Shown in pieces: positions 1 to 13,203 of a DNA stretch of 64,000 bases. The DNA is from Phytoseiulus persimilis. Lineage: Eukaryota; Arthropoda; Arachnida; Mesostigmata; Phytoseiidae. Position 1 is the first letter of the stretch. Every line of letters starts with the position of its first letter. The stretch is from positions 21,634,745 to 21,698,744 of the forward strand of contig CM075102.1 of assembly GCA_037576195.1 (NCBI GenBank), given 5' to 3'. The notes beneath the pieces were generated by a model, which was not told where the DNA came from, searched no databases, and worked only from the letters and a program-made list of their open reading frames with translations. Position numbers and translations under genes: made by a program.

Positions 1-3000
1 TCTGGAGTGCCGAGCACGCATGGACTGCACTCGACCGCGTTATCAGGATACCGCTGCTTCTTGATTTCTCAGGCTTCGGGTTTGGCCCAATCAAAGGGGA
101 TCTTTCTCTTTCAGATCTGCGATGGCGTCTACCGCCCGAAAGGATGACGCTGCGTTCTCGTGAAAAGTAAAAGGCTTCGATAATTTCTCCCAACCTGAAT
201 GAATGACGTCATTAGCGCCACATCTTCGAGGACAGCCCATCCGACGGTATACCTCGGAGCAAGCCGTTCTCCGGCATTTACCCTCACGAACTGTGGAGTT
301 TGGACCACTCCCAAAGACCTTGCCACGTTGATGTTTCCAGGCTCCGATGAATCAATCGGGTGAGTCGGTGATTCGGGTCGAGTCAAACTCAGCTTGACAC
401 TGGGACGGCCGGGAAGAGGGAGTTCTGGGATCCGATGAATTGAGACGGTCCTCCCAGAAAGCGGTGACTTCAGACTTTTGGCTAAGAGCCTGATTTCGAG
501 AGAGCCGCCACGGGGCTCCAACCGTGGCGGCGCCGAACGACGCGGACCGAGCGGGCTGGGCTAGGCTTCGGAAACAAGGATTGAATAATGCTTTCGACAG
601 CATTGTCGCTTGAAGAACCAAAAGAAGCCTTCGAAACTCTCGCGATTCTCCTACTCCGAGGCTGAGAGTCGGCCAATCCGCCAATCGCACGATATTCTCC
701 GGAGAATGGTCACCGTTCGAGCCACGGATCCGAGTGTCAATCGAGGCAAGCGTGCTATCGCGATCCACGCGGTCAGCTGTGTGGATCCCGGATCCGGATT
801 CGATCTCCAGACCCGGTCCATGAAATAAACTGGAGAAGCCGTAGGTCCCCCGGCCTCGCAACACGAGTGCAGCTGTCAAAGCTCGGACTGAAGAGGACAT
901 AATTGTTGGCCATTCGAACATCCCGAGAGATCGTACGGCTCTGGGGATCGAACCCGCGGCGCTGCTTATTTTCTACGATTGCCAGGCAAGCATCCCAACC
1001 GCTATTTCAGACTCCCGCCCGTGGAGAGGGGCCCTTCCTCATTATTATTGTACGGGGCTCGAGCGAGCGAGTTTGTGATGGTGTTGATGCCGGGAGGAAC
1101 CCGAATCAGGGGGTCAAAGCAGGCATCCTCGTCTTCGGAGATAGCGCCGGAAAAAGCATCAAAAGTTTGTCGAATCCCGAAGCGCGGCGTCGTCCTTGGC
1201 TCGTTGACATGTCACCGATAACCTCCGAGACGTGTTCCGAGTCCTCGGGGCAAGAGCAGCTCCAAACGTCGTTTACAACCCATGGGAAAGTCTGCTACAT
1301 ACTCCGTATGTGGAGGGGCGGACTCGAGTGTTACCGGAATCATGTTACTTCTCGAATCGCCCAGAAGCTTGAATTCGTCCCGATTGAATCGGCGGGATCG
1401 ATCGATCGAGCACAGTGTCGATGACTCCAAATCCCACCGTGTTTCTTCCCGCCTCAAGAGTGTGCGCGGGAAAAGAAGCTCGGACAAAGGGGGGGGATGA
1501 GAGCTCAAACAGTTCGGATTTGCGTGATCTTCATCAGGTTCACTCATTGCTTCCTGGAGTTCAGTTGAGATAATCTGGATCTTTTTTTTTCCTGAGTTTA
1601 TACAGGTGGAAAATGCATGATGCAGACCCGCGGCCGATGTTCCGCGCGCGGCTACTGTGAGACTCGCAGACTCACTAAAAACCAACCCCTTTTCCTCGAC
1701 GGGTGCCGGTATCCCTAGTTTTCTTCAGCACCCAGTCGGGAGACTCTGAGGTCTCAGTTTGTTACAATCTGGATCTGCGGAAGTCCGAAGGGCTGTTGGC
1801 CCAGCGGTGGAGAGAGACTGCGTTAGTGTGAACCCGGGGCTGCCCGAGTCGGGGTGTTGAGCATAGAAGGATGGATTCAGGGTGGCTCCGACTCGGCTCC
1901 TAACTGATGACCAATAAGGTGATGAATCCGCACTTTCGAATACGGGCGCCCCAGGAAGAGCTAACGCTGCAAGTCTTCTCGAGTCGAGGCAGATTCAATT
2001 GTCGAAGAAGTCGTTGAATCGAGGAAAGGAGAAGCACTTTCGGAAACTCGAGGACATGGAAAACTTCCAGGATCTCACCTTGTTACCTCGGTATGCCCGG
2101 ATTTCATAGTGGAGTAGAACATGCTTCGCGATACGCGAGCAAGTTCGTATGCAGTGTGCAAGATCTCTTCAGGGATTTCTCGTAAAGCCCGGAGTAGAAC
2201 TTAAAGAGCTCCCCAAGGTCTCTCGACGACGTCGTCTACGATGGTTTTGAGGTCTTGACTTCGCAAATATCGACTCTTGAATGCGGGAGATGATTGGCCA
2301 AAGTTTCGCTGAAGTCCCTCGACGGAAAACGAAGAGACCAAATATCCGAAGGGACCAAATCGTCGAATTCTCGTTCGGTGTTCCTCCCAGCCCTCAAAGT
2401 TTTCATGGGAATCGCTCATAGATTCCTTTGAATGAGACCAGGATGATCAGGACTGGGATGGGAAATAAAAAAAGGGCATTTCCTCGTGGATTCCCGCGCA
2501 ATTGTTCAGTCTCTGATTTGTGGAAAAGTTGGCGAGTCTGCGCACACTTCGGGTCGTGACCATCAGAGCTTGATGGATTATAGCTGGCTGTTGGGACGGG
2601 ATGTCGGACCCGACAAATTCGGAACACGACCGCGTGACAGGGCCGAGCTCTTGTTCATTAAACGATTAAGAGTCAGTCACCCCGTCGGCCGTCATGTCTA
2701 CGACCTTAATTCCCGAACTTTCAATGTTTAATGTATGTAAACGTATCACAACGCTCGAATTCCTCTCGGACTCGACCTGACGGGGGCGCCGGAGAGATAT
2801 CTCAAATATCGAAGCCTACTCTGCCAGTAATGAGCTGGGAGTTGAGAGAACACGGTCGGATTTTCCGCGGGATGCAGTAGGATCGGATTCCATGGAAATA
2901 AGTGGAACCCTCGCTCGATGTCTCGAAAGTTTTCCTTGAACAAGCGTCAAAGACGACAGATCGCAATGATCACATTCAGGAATATGAAAACTCTTTGCTT

Positions 3001-4877
3001 GCATCAGCTCGAGCAGCATCAATCAACTCATAGCGCAAAGGAGCAAGTTGGGGGCCAGATTCAATTCATGCGCGCGGATTCGGCGTCCTTCGCTCGCTCG
3101 CTCGTCCGTTCAGCGTCCCCGCGACTCCCATGTTTTTACTCGGACGATGCGTCTCGGCACATTCTAACTAAGGAAAATTTAATCGAGGACAGTCGCACGC
3201 TTCGACACAAGCATTACTTAATGAGCTGCCATGAGTCTTATTAAGACGGATGAATCTCGCCGCTTCATGCACGCAGAAGGCAGCAAAGAGAGAAGTCTGG
3301 ATTCGTTGAGACGACGTGGGATGCTTTGAGCCGTTTCGCTTCCGGCCTCGTTGGTCAGTGTGGTACAAGTGGTAAGGGTAAAATTCCGAGAGACTCGCTG
3401 GGCAGCAGTCCGTAGTTCCATGCGGCGTCTCCGCTCTCCCCTTCCAGAATTCCGGGAGCGTTACCCATCATCCGGCATGATTTACACTGGGATCCCTCTT
3501 CAACGAGCCCGCGGATCCGGCCGAATCTCTCGCTTTGAAGAAACTCCGTAATTATGAGAGAACTCTGAGATTGTCCCTCTGGCAGGCTGGCCGAACGCAC
3601 AAGCGAAACCACTTCGCTGTTTCGAGGACTTCGCTCTAACGATTCCCGTTCCGACGAGATTTCGCTGCATCTGAAGGAATGGCGGCTCAAGTGGAATCGC
3701 GACGCGAGGAATCTCTCCTAGCTGTGCCATGAAGGGCCGCCGAACGAACGAGCCTCCGACAAGAGCTAATTTCGTAGGCCTAATGCGCCGTCATATCTCT
3801 CTCCGCATCGCTGTCATTCTTGTTTGCGTAGTCGGAGACGGCGACGAGGACTTTTAATTAAAAGCAGCATCACATCATAAAGTCTTTTGACTTGTGCACT
3901 CGGCCGCCCAGTCGGCCGGCACCCTGACTCCGTAGCCGATTCCTGGGCGGGTGGGGAGAACGCCCTCCGTTCTCGAACAAGGTTCGCCAAGGATGCTGGT
4001 TCGGAGAATGGAGCTGAATCTGTCCGGGCCGCCAATGATCGAGTCCTATTTTTCACCCGATGTCAAAATCAATGTATCTGCTAAATGGATGACACAACGT
4101 GGTTCGCGACGCGTTCCCATCCTTGGCGTGCTCTGCTGCGTTCGACTTTGCTCTCATCTACCGCCAGCCCCAGACTCGCCCGCGTTTCCCCTCGTTCCTG
4201 TGCGAGTGCGTTTGAACTCTCGGCCAGGTCCACCAGCCGCCCGGCACATTAAATTGTCAATATCTCTCTCGCTCCTCGTTCTTCTTGGCTTTCGTTCTGG
4301 ACCTCTGCCTCACTTCCCCGTGCAATATGCGCTTGACCATTAGCAGAGCCGTTTCGAGCCTCAATTTTTCATGCACCTCTCGCGTGTGTCGAACGCAAGA
4401 ACCGTCTCCGGGGGAGCTGTTCCGGACGGAAATTTCCTCCTAACAACGAGTTCAACACGATTCCCAACAAGGGGGCACCTTCTGTCGTGTTGCGAGGGGG
4501 AGGGGGGGCGGAAAACCAGACGAGGACATAGCGAGAACAACTGGCTGCTCGTTGTCCCTCCGACAAGCTTCAGAGAGATTCTTTGAACATCATAAGTCAT
4601 GGACTGCTTGTCGCTTTTGCTTCGTCGAGGCTCCGCGAGTCCTGGATCGCAACTCGGTGGCCCCTTCCGTTTTGCTACTCGTCGCCCCGGTCCCTCCGTT
4701 GCCATCGTCCCCCGCTCTCTCTCCCTCCCGCGCTCCCGAAAAGCCTCCCCACCAAAGCAAGGTTTTTATCTTCCGTCTCGTTCGCCACCGCGATTTTTAT
4801 CCAAAGATCCGGCCAGGCAACCAACCGAGTCTCAGACGGGCAAGCTAGCAGAGGACTAGCGAGGCGAGCCGATCCGC

Positions 4878-4895
4878 GGGGGGGGGGGGGGGGGG
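4878..4895. repeat. Homopolymer G18 tract
   Basis: An uninterrupted run of 18 G residues follows CCGC. Such tracts are prone to length errors in sequencing and can form G-quadruplex-like structures. No gene boundary coincides with it. Confidence 0.95.
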
Positions 4896-7800
4896 TCTCT
4901 GCTGTCAATTGTGGGATGCAGCTTCAAAGAGATCCCCGAAAGCGCGCCACCGAGGATTCTCTTTTCTTCACATTCACTTTTTCCTTCTTCTGCCGTTGCT
5001 GTCTGCCCTCAATCTACAAACTTTCACGACAGAGCTCTAATTCGTATCGAACGATCCCGCTTCACCTCGGGCTACTCGCTGCTGTTGTTGCGATGAACCC
5101 GCGCGATTTACCGAGCTCGAATCCGAGTGCGGAATCGGCTCCGCCGATAATCGAGAGGCTTCTCCTGCCATTCGGTTGCTCTCGATGTCTTCGCGAAGTC
5201 TCTGCTCGAACTTGTGGTACGAGGGAGCTGAGAGCTCTGTTTGTTGTAACATCGCCGAAATGTCACGGCGTTTAGATGAGGAAGTAAGAGCAGGACGCTG
5301 ACGGGAGGAACATCGCTGAGCGATGGGGTTCGAATGTGTTCCGTCGATGAAAGTGTCGATAAAGATTCTCTATCACGTTGCTCCGTTGTGCCGGAATAAC
5401 GTCTATCGAGCACTGATCGAATATTTCCTGCGTGATTACCTGAAGGCTGCTCGCCGAGTTCCGTCGTTCCGCTCGCTGAGGCAGCCACGAATCACCATAG
5501 GTCGTCGGAGGTCACTTCCATTACGAAAAAGTCGGTTTCCCTACCGTCCTTGCTTGCGCTTCTGGTTCGACAATCGTTCTTCGTCGACCCCTCCCGCCGA
5601 AGAAAAGGGCTGTTCTCCTTTTTATCGCTGGGCGCTGGAGAGTATTGAGCGAGAACGTCAATCCGGAGAGTGCTCTGCATCTCATACGTGTAGCACCCAT
5701 GTACATGGATGAGACTGCCCATGGGGAATCACTGCGTTGAACGTTTTGAGACGAGATCTCCGAACTCTGCGCTCTTGTCGGCTGTGTTAACTTCGGGTTT
5801 TGAACTCCTTCGAGTTTCGGAACGAAGGTGGACGTCGTGGGACAAAGTTGCTTAAGTGAGCAAAGTTTCGCTCTAACGCGACAGTTCCCTCTTCTCTTCC
5901 CCTCGCCCCCTTGCCACCCGGCAGACATTTCGCCCCGCCAGCTTCTCCCCGGATCTGACCGATTCGAGACATCAGACAAAAAAGCGTCCATGATGGACAA
6001 GCTCAACCTACTCCATGTTTTGTGAGGCTTGCGTGCTTGCACATTGTTCCGACTCTGCTATCCTCCTTTCAGTCCGTTTCCCGGACACCAAGCGATCCCG
6101 AGATACTTTCCCCGAGAGCAGAGCTCTTTGTACGATTTCGAGTACCCTGAAATCTCTCAGGCGGGGGCAAGAGGAGCTGGCGAAGCACATCTCGTTCCCC
6201 ATACGCTCGACGTTGGAGGATTCGTTCCGACGAGACCTTGGTGCTCGTTCCGGAGCTCCCCTAGCTCCAGTTACTCCCCAGGCTGAGCCGCCACATCTCC
6301 TTCTTCATAGACCTTCGGCGGACTCCAGAAGTCCAGCTATTCCTCTTGAAGCATCTGCTCGTTCGGAAAACGCCGCAGCAGCTTCATCAGTGAGCTCGAG
6401 TCGCAGCCGTCCGAGGCTGCTGAAGAGCTGTCGTTTTTCCGCGCCAGAAAAAAGCCTTTGAGATCTGACGTCGCCTTCGGCGAATATTCAGGCCAATTTT
6501 GTAACGTAACGCATCTTGCTCGTGACGGAAGCTCCCCCAGTCATTATTCCGTTTGCTGCCATTTTCCCGTCATTTATGCAGTGCCTCGTCGTCGCTCGCG
6601 AGACGTTTTTTCGCGCTCAGAAATCACTCCGCGCTCTCTGGATGGATCCTCCTCCCCCACCCCTCTCCTCCACTTGCACGGTGAGCGAGTGCCCCCTCCC
6701 CTCGCTTCGGCCATTGTTCGAATTTGAACGCGTACCCGAATATTCAACAATTCTCCCGCTTCCGGCGCCACTTCCGTTTTTAAATCTGCCACCGTTCGCC
6801 CCTTTTTCTCGCCATCTGGGAGGCGGCCAGCCGAACCTTTGCCAGCCGTTCTCCATCCGAGCGTTGAACGGGCGAACCGGCAAGCGCATGTGTGCCCTCC
6901 CGCCACCGACTTTGCGACCCGAGTGACTGAATCCGCTCCGACAACAACTAGGTGTGACTCAGTCAAAGGCGAGCAGTAAATGTCACCGTAAATTCAAAAA
7001 CTAGTACAGCAACGCGAAACGGGGTTGGGAGCGAGTATAAAAATGAGATAAACAGCCAGTTGTGTGTTCGGTCATTAACTTCATCTGAATTCTTATCGGG
7101 ACTGTCCGAGAGGAACACCCGAGCTCGTTCGGAATCATTTTTCATGAAACTACGATGATCTGATCTTGGTCGTGAGATTCGATTTAGAACTCATTCGACT
7201 GATGGTCCGAGTTTCCCTGCGGCGGCAAGAGGATCATTCCAGTGGCCAGGTCCCGCTGACGAACGGACGGACTGACTGACCGAAGCTTTGGATTGAGAGA
7301 ATCCAGACCCGTTATTTTTTCCTATTTCCGCTGCTTGTCTCTTGACTCGCCGTAGTGCAGGGATTTTCAAAATTCCGTGGTGCTTGTGGCCGGGAGAGGA
7401 ACGAGCCGCGGCTGCAAGAAGAGTTGCTCGGACCGCTCCCATATCTCATCTCTTCGTCCACATTCTCGGGTCGTCGACGGCATTGAATTTCATAAATGAC
7501 TCGCTGACAGCGGGACCGCGAATCCAGTGCTTCCCTCCCACATACAGGACGGGAGAAAAGTAAAATATCTCCCAAGACTCCGCTCGGCCGGAAAGATCTT
7601 CAACTTTTGCCCTTTCGATTGGACGAACACAGAACCATCTGTTTACACTTGGCCCTGCGATGCCGGAACCCGAATTTCTCGGAATCCCTCGGCCAAGCTC
7701 TCTGGAGCCATCTTCCCCATCCTAATTTCTACTGAGCATCGAATTCGTTGCACATTCCTCAGCCAGCATGCGAATCTCAAGTTTCGGATTATTCACTGAA

Positions 7801-8410
7801 TCGGAGTTTCGTAGGGCCGTCGAACTCCGAGTAGATACATCGACGAATCAGAGAAACAGTCATCGGGCTATTGAATTTCATCGACGGGTCGAGTTCCTTC
7901 CCGCAGAAACAGAGGCAGGAGCAGGAACAACGGTCGGGCACGGATTGGAACACCAAGCTGGGAGGGAAAAACAGAGAGGACTTGGGCCTGGGAGAAGACA
8001 AAGCAGACTGAGTCGTTCCCCTCCGCTCGAGCAGAACTGAAATCGAGATCCACAAACGCAATTATGAAGCACGCCTCCCATCTTTTCGTCTCCTTAACTT
8101 CGTTCAGTCTTGCTCGTTTTCTCTCGTGATGTTCATCCTCTCCTCGCCGCAGAGCTCGATCATATTCCGAGCACGGAGTGGACGCTGCGGTCTGTAGTCA
8201 TCATCAACGGATGCGAAAAGCTGTTGAGTGGACGCCAATCCTCGCAGATACCATTGCATTGGATCATGACGTGTCTTTTCCAACAGATGGGCACGCTGCG
8301 ATGAAGGGACACAATGATACGAAAATACACCCCGTTGGGTTGAGAGACCCGGCAGACTGCAATCGAAATATTCGGTGAAATGGTACTTTTCGAAACACGG
8401 CCAGTCGCTA

Positions 8411-8430
8411 GCAGCCGCCGCCGCCGCCGG
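8411..8430. repeat. GCC trinucleotide microsatellite
   Basis: Five tandem GCC units lie within GCAGCC...GCCGG. It explains the Ala run in the overlapping chance ORF. Confidence 0.9.
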
Positions 8431-8614
8431 AGCGCTCGTGAACCCATCACAGGAGGAGCCCCCGATTCGGAAATCTCCAGTCTGCCATTCTCATGGCTGG
8501 GTAGGCGATGATCAATTGTTTCATATCTACAACCCTCAGGGAACGTCTCTTCCTCTCAATCAAGAAGCCAATCTCAGCACGCGAATTATTAGAAATACCC
8601 GAGATGACCTCCGT

Positions 8615-8642
8615 CCACCTCCACCCCACCCACCCACCCACC
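8615..8642. repeat. CCAC/CACC tetranucleotide microsatellite
   Basis: Imperfect tandem CCAC units (CCACCTCCACCCCACC followed by CACC repeats). It is a simple repeat that produces Pro/His-rich chance translation. Confidence 0.85.
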
Positions 8643-11600
8643 TGACCCCGCGCACTTATCCCATCACGACTCAGCGCCTAGCCTCAGGCTGCCCAGGACC
8701 GGAACGACTACTGTGGCGAGCTTGCCGCCGATATCGTTCCGCCCAAGCCCTCGGCTGCCGTAACCAAAATTTCTGCGAAACCGGTCCGCTCCTCGTCTCC
8801 TCATCGGGAAGAATACCTCAGCGGGCTCAGAAGATCGAGAACACGTCACCGCCAGTTGAGCCATTGTATAAACAAATATTGACAGAAAGCTCGCTTCCTG
8901 TCTACTGTCCCAGTTTGGATGGCGAGTCATACGACCCGTCGAACGGATCGCTTAGCAAGCTTCAGCTGCAGAAGTGGCCACAGAGGTTTCGGGGAAGCCA
9001 TAGTTTGCAAGATGGATGTTCGTTACTCCGTACGAGTGTCGGAAAAAAAAGTCGAGCCCGAACCCTCCGGTCCAAGCTATCCGGAACCAACGTGAGACCA
9101 ACGTCTGCCGTTCGGCCTCTTAGCGAGGCCAGATTGCGTAGGGAGTGGGCCGGCTTTGAGGAGGACGAGGACAACAAAGAAATTATATGGAAACATCTGG
9201 AAGGAAGCTTCTTGGACCGCAACTGGCGCGGCAAGGCTCTGTTGTTCGATCATAGAACACGCTATCTCGGCGGGCAACAGCCGGTTGCGGTGATTATTAG
9301 ACCGCCAGCGCCGCTGGAGACTCCTGCTGATCGCGAACCCGCGCCGCTTTGATCCGAAATGCGACAATGAGCAAACTCAAAAACGTTTCGACAACGGGCA
9401 TCGTCGCCGGAAAAGCGCGAAGCGGATTCAGGACGGCTCGACTTGATCTGCGTGTCACTGGGCCGAAGTCAGCTCCCACCTTTCGCTAATGAAGGGTTAC
9501 GTAAGCGGGTTATAAATGGAGCCCCGCTCCCCCGCCCCCCAGCGTAACACCAGCCCCCCGACGCCATCAGACCCCGGTCCGGAACGAGTTACGCTGCGCC
9601 TTATAAATCTCGGCGTAATCGACGTTCCGCCGAAGAAAACGCAGTCTGATAATTTCCGGTATCGACGACGACGACGAATAAAACCCAATAACTTCAACTT
9701 GGGGAGCCGAGGAGGTCTGAAGCGAGAAGAAAAATCTCCTCCAGTTATGAGTGCCTCCGTTCACCGCGAAATCCCCAGCCCCGTCCCGAGCAGTGGGGGC
9801 GCCACGGGCAACCCCCACGGCTCGGCAGCCTGCCGACCTCGACGCGAATAGTAGACATGAAGGGAAGCAGAGCACGAGGCGTAAGCAGTTTAACAACACG
9901 TCGGGAACAATGAGCCAACGGCGCCATACGCGAGACAAGTATTCCGCGAGTCGTGAAACCCCATAACTGGAAGGCACCGTTATTCTGTCAAAGTTGTCAT
10001 CATCAAAGGCGTTCCACCACGTCCTGTGGATCGACTGAGTGAGGCTCAGCTGTTCATGGAGCGTGCGAGTTTTGACAAAGCGCAAGTAATTACATAGCCG
10101 ATTCCGCCGGCGGAATAAGGTGGGCTCGTGTTGAATATATGATGTTCTCATCGACCAAAGTGGATTTCAGGGCTGCGGGAGCGCTCGCGAGTGAGAGCGG
10201 AAAAGACAAGCCGAAGGAATTCGCAGCCCCCGCCGACAAGTCGCGGATCCGGGGAGGGGTGAGCGAGGAATAACGTGAAACTAATCACATCGGATTAGGC
10301 CTGCATTAATGTCTCGCCCACCTGGGAAATCGCAAGCTCTAATACGGCGAGTAGGCGAGCGGCAGAGCGAGCTCTTGATGCAATTATTGCCGTTCGACTC
10401 CTCCCAGAAGCGTTTACTCGTCGCGCTGACGTTATGCAAACCGGGAGTCGGGACGCTGAAAAGATGGAGCATGACACGACCAGAGAGGCCAGAGTCCTGG
10501 ACCGCCTCCTCCCCTCGAGAATCAGGAGCCTTTGGCTGCGACGCTCCGAGACCCGATGCGAGATCCTCTCTGTTGTGTGTACTTTCGAAGGGAGCGGAAC
10601 ACGCGAATCGGCGGCAAAAAGCTGGATGAAACGAAAAGCTGCGAAGGACCCGATTCACTGCAGCGGAGCCTCGTTTTTCGGCGAGACGGAGGGAGACGAG
10701 TGGCCAACGTGAGAACCTTATTGTCAGTTGACGGATGACGGGCTTACGCAAACGTTCATGCAAATTCCTCCCCTTAGACGTTGGACGACGACGTCGACGT
10801 AATCTTGTTACGCGTTCGGGACGCTTTCGTGCTCGCGCCCCCGTTCATGCGAAATGATCGACGTCGACCTGCCGGCATCGAACACGCGAAACGAGGTAAC
10901 AAGCCAGCAGTACCACGCTCCATCGACCACCTAATCCGAAACGTCTTCTTGCGGAGCGTCCTCTTTTTTCGTCTCCCCGCTCCTCTCGATCTGCTTTGAG
11001 AACGCTGCTCTCGAGGTGTCGGGGTCTCATTTGCATCGGCACTTTCCACTCGGAGCTCGCGCGAGCTCTTCTTCGTCGACGTCTTCTCTCCTTCGTTGCT
11101 TTCTCCCGAACTCGAAAGATCAAACGATTTTCACTGATTGCTTCTCTTCGGGTTGCCAACCATTGGAACGACGAATTCCGGCATCGAGCACGACACGGGG
11201 AGAACGGCGAGGCGCACGATCCAGACACAAAGGAGAGCGACGAATTCGACCGTCGTGGCTGAAACAGGACTCCTCAACCGGTCTGCAGATGAGTCGAACG
11301 ATCTGCCATATGGTCCGTAGCGTGGCCAATAAAAGCTGCGAGGTGCCAATCTCGGACACAAACTAACTTGGCCATCAGCCGCGCACCTAGAATGGTTACA
11401 CGCTAAGCGGACAGGCGGGCGGTATGGTCCCCGCCATCCGCTCGGAGTGGCCGTCTGAAAGGCCAGTTGTCGGAGGAGGCGGAGGAGGACCTCCCCACCC
11501 TCGCGAGGGAGGAATTGACGACCCGGCCAGCCGATAGTTCCTTGGCTGGTCATCCCGCTCAACGACAGAATCGGGAAGACAGCCGAACGAGACACGCCTC

Positions 11601-13070
11601 ATCAGTTCTCTTTGCAGTATCGAACACGGTGGATGCCCTGATTGTAGCGTGCGATACCGCGGCGTCGGGACTGAGCTTTTGTCATAGCTCCTTGCAGCCT
11701 TTTTTTTTGGACGGTTCGAGTCGACTCTCTGATTAGCTCTGGTATTAGCTCTTATTCTGTCACTTCCGCCAAGATGGTTCCAACGCTTAACGCTCCGACT
11801 CATGTCTCTTCGTATTTGGTTTTTTTTTTCCCCGCCTGGAACCACATTGCACAAACCTAGCTTCCGAGCCTCTATTGAGGACTCCGAAGAGACAGGGCAA
11901 CGGGGAGGAAAACGCCATTTCGACAATGTTCCGAGGGGGGCAGAAGCAGGTGACGATGGTCGTTCCGAAGGAAGATCCTGCGGACCCCTCCTGCCCACAA
12001 GCCATCCTCTTCCTTCCTCCCTGGGTTTCTCGATCACTAGGTTCCTCTGTTCACCCGTGGGCAGCACAAAACCTCGCTCGTGCCCGTCTCTCAATAGGGC
12101 GGGGGGAGGGGGCTTCCAAGGGGAAAACGGCCGACATGTAAGTAAACCAACAGGGGTGGTGATCCAATAAGAACTGGCGAAATACTGATAACCCGCGCAC
12201 GAAGGGGTTGCATTTTCACGCAAATTCACAGCTGCTTACTCGGCCGCTCTCGCACTTCGCTGCCAGTCGGACTCTGTGTTTCCCGGAGCCCGTCCGCTCA
12301 ACTGTCTGGCGCATGGAGGGTGTCGACAAGCGCTGCGTCGGCCAGCCGGGCCAGACACACACGGTGGTAGACTCCCTCGAGGTTGCGCCTCGTAGACCGA
12401 GTCCTGAATTCAATTAGGCCGCGTCCTAATCACCTCGGCGGCAAAGGTGGGGCAGCATCTGTAATACCAACTGGTGAGCGGGAGAGTTCGCGGGTCGACA
12501 GGGCGGATGGCGGAAGGACAAAGATAAGGCGCGATGGATTGCCTATGACTACGGGCGGAAAACCCGGGCAGACGGTCCACAACGGCAATAGACGGATGAC
12601 GAGGAAGCGAGGAGGAATGTTGGTAGAGTTGGTAAATGACAGGTCGAAAGTTTGCCATCGCGAAACGAATCGACAGCAGAGCGAAACTGCCGAACAACTA
12701 TCGATAAGGTTGTCGGTAGCAGGCAGAGTGTTCTTCTCCTCGACGCCCTCTTTCCAGAGCGGGCGGAGCAAGAGAAAAGTTCGGCAACACAATGTTGATG
12801 ACTGTGATGTCGTCTCTCTCACTGCATGTGAATACTCAGTTGAACAAACCGTTTGTTTCGAGCCAGTGTATCTGTCTCCGGCCGCCTTTTCTCAGTTGAA
12901 CCCAGCAATCAATTGTCGTCGAGGGAGCTGCCGCCCCCCTCTCCCCCCGTTCCGCGCCCAGAGTGTGCGCTCCGACTCCCCGCCAGTCTCCAACGAGGAA
13001 AAAAGAAATTGCGCGAGCGCATATGCACCCAGAGTACGTATTGTTGTCCCTTCCCTGCTCTTATTGTTAG

Positions 13071-13203
13071 AGTGGCTGGCTGTGTCGTTGCCGTTCTATT
13101 GGTGGCTGGTGTCCTACTCGTCCCCATAATCTTGATCATCGTCATGAAAGACTTGTGCGCTTGCCACCCACCCGGCAATTGTCATCGTGGCGGTTCCATG
13201 TGA
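13071..13203 (+). CDS. Candidate terminal exon encoding a single transmembrane segment
   Basis: A long pyrimidine-rich tract ending TTATTGTTAG precedes position 13071 and looks like a strong splice acceptor. Reading from GTG at 13072, with the preceding base finishing a split codon, gives about 26 strongly hydrophobic residues (VAGCVVAVLLVAG, then VLLVPIILIIVM). A short Cys-rich tail (KDLCACHPPGNCHRGGSM) and TGA follow. This is the layout of the C-terminal exon of a single-pass membrane protein with a cysteine-rich tail. No upstream exon could be assigned and I recognise no family. The nearest downstream plus-strand AATAAA is near 14463. A chance hydrophobic ORF behind a pyrimidine tract is the main alternative. 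Confidence 0.3.

Larger units (their letters stand above)
1..13070. other. Gene-poor region, no supportable gene
   Basis: I found no exon of a recognisable family on either strand. The longest frame, 8375-9352 (+), has 325 codons but includes an Ala run from a GCC microsatellite and a Pro/His run from a CACC microsatellite. Its Ser/Arg/Pro/Leu-rich composition is that of a chance ORF in GC-rich DNA. The region contains short homopolymers and triplet repeats and scattered TATA-like strings. Distal intron or regulatory DNA of a gene outside the window would look like this, but nothing in the sequence proves it. Confidence 0.5.

Noticed and set aside
940-985. Minus-strand GGGTTCGATCCCC resembling a tRNA B box
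   Set aside because: Only three of five T-stem pairs form, and no matching acceptor or anticodon arms are found upstream.
7036-7076. TATAAAAA with a downstream TCATT as a possible promoter
   Set aside because: The initiator lies about 38 bases after the TATA start, further than usual, and only a tiny ORF follows.
8375-9352. 325-codon plus-strand ORF
   Set aside because: Microsatellite-derived Ala and Pro/His runs, Ser/Arg/Pro-rich composition, no domain and no promoter or splice context. It is likely chance.
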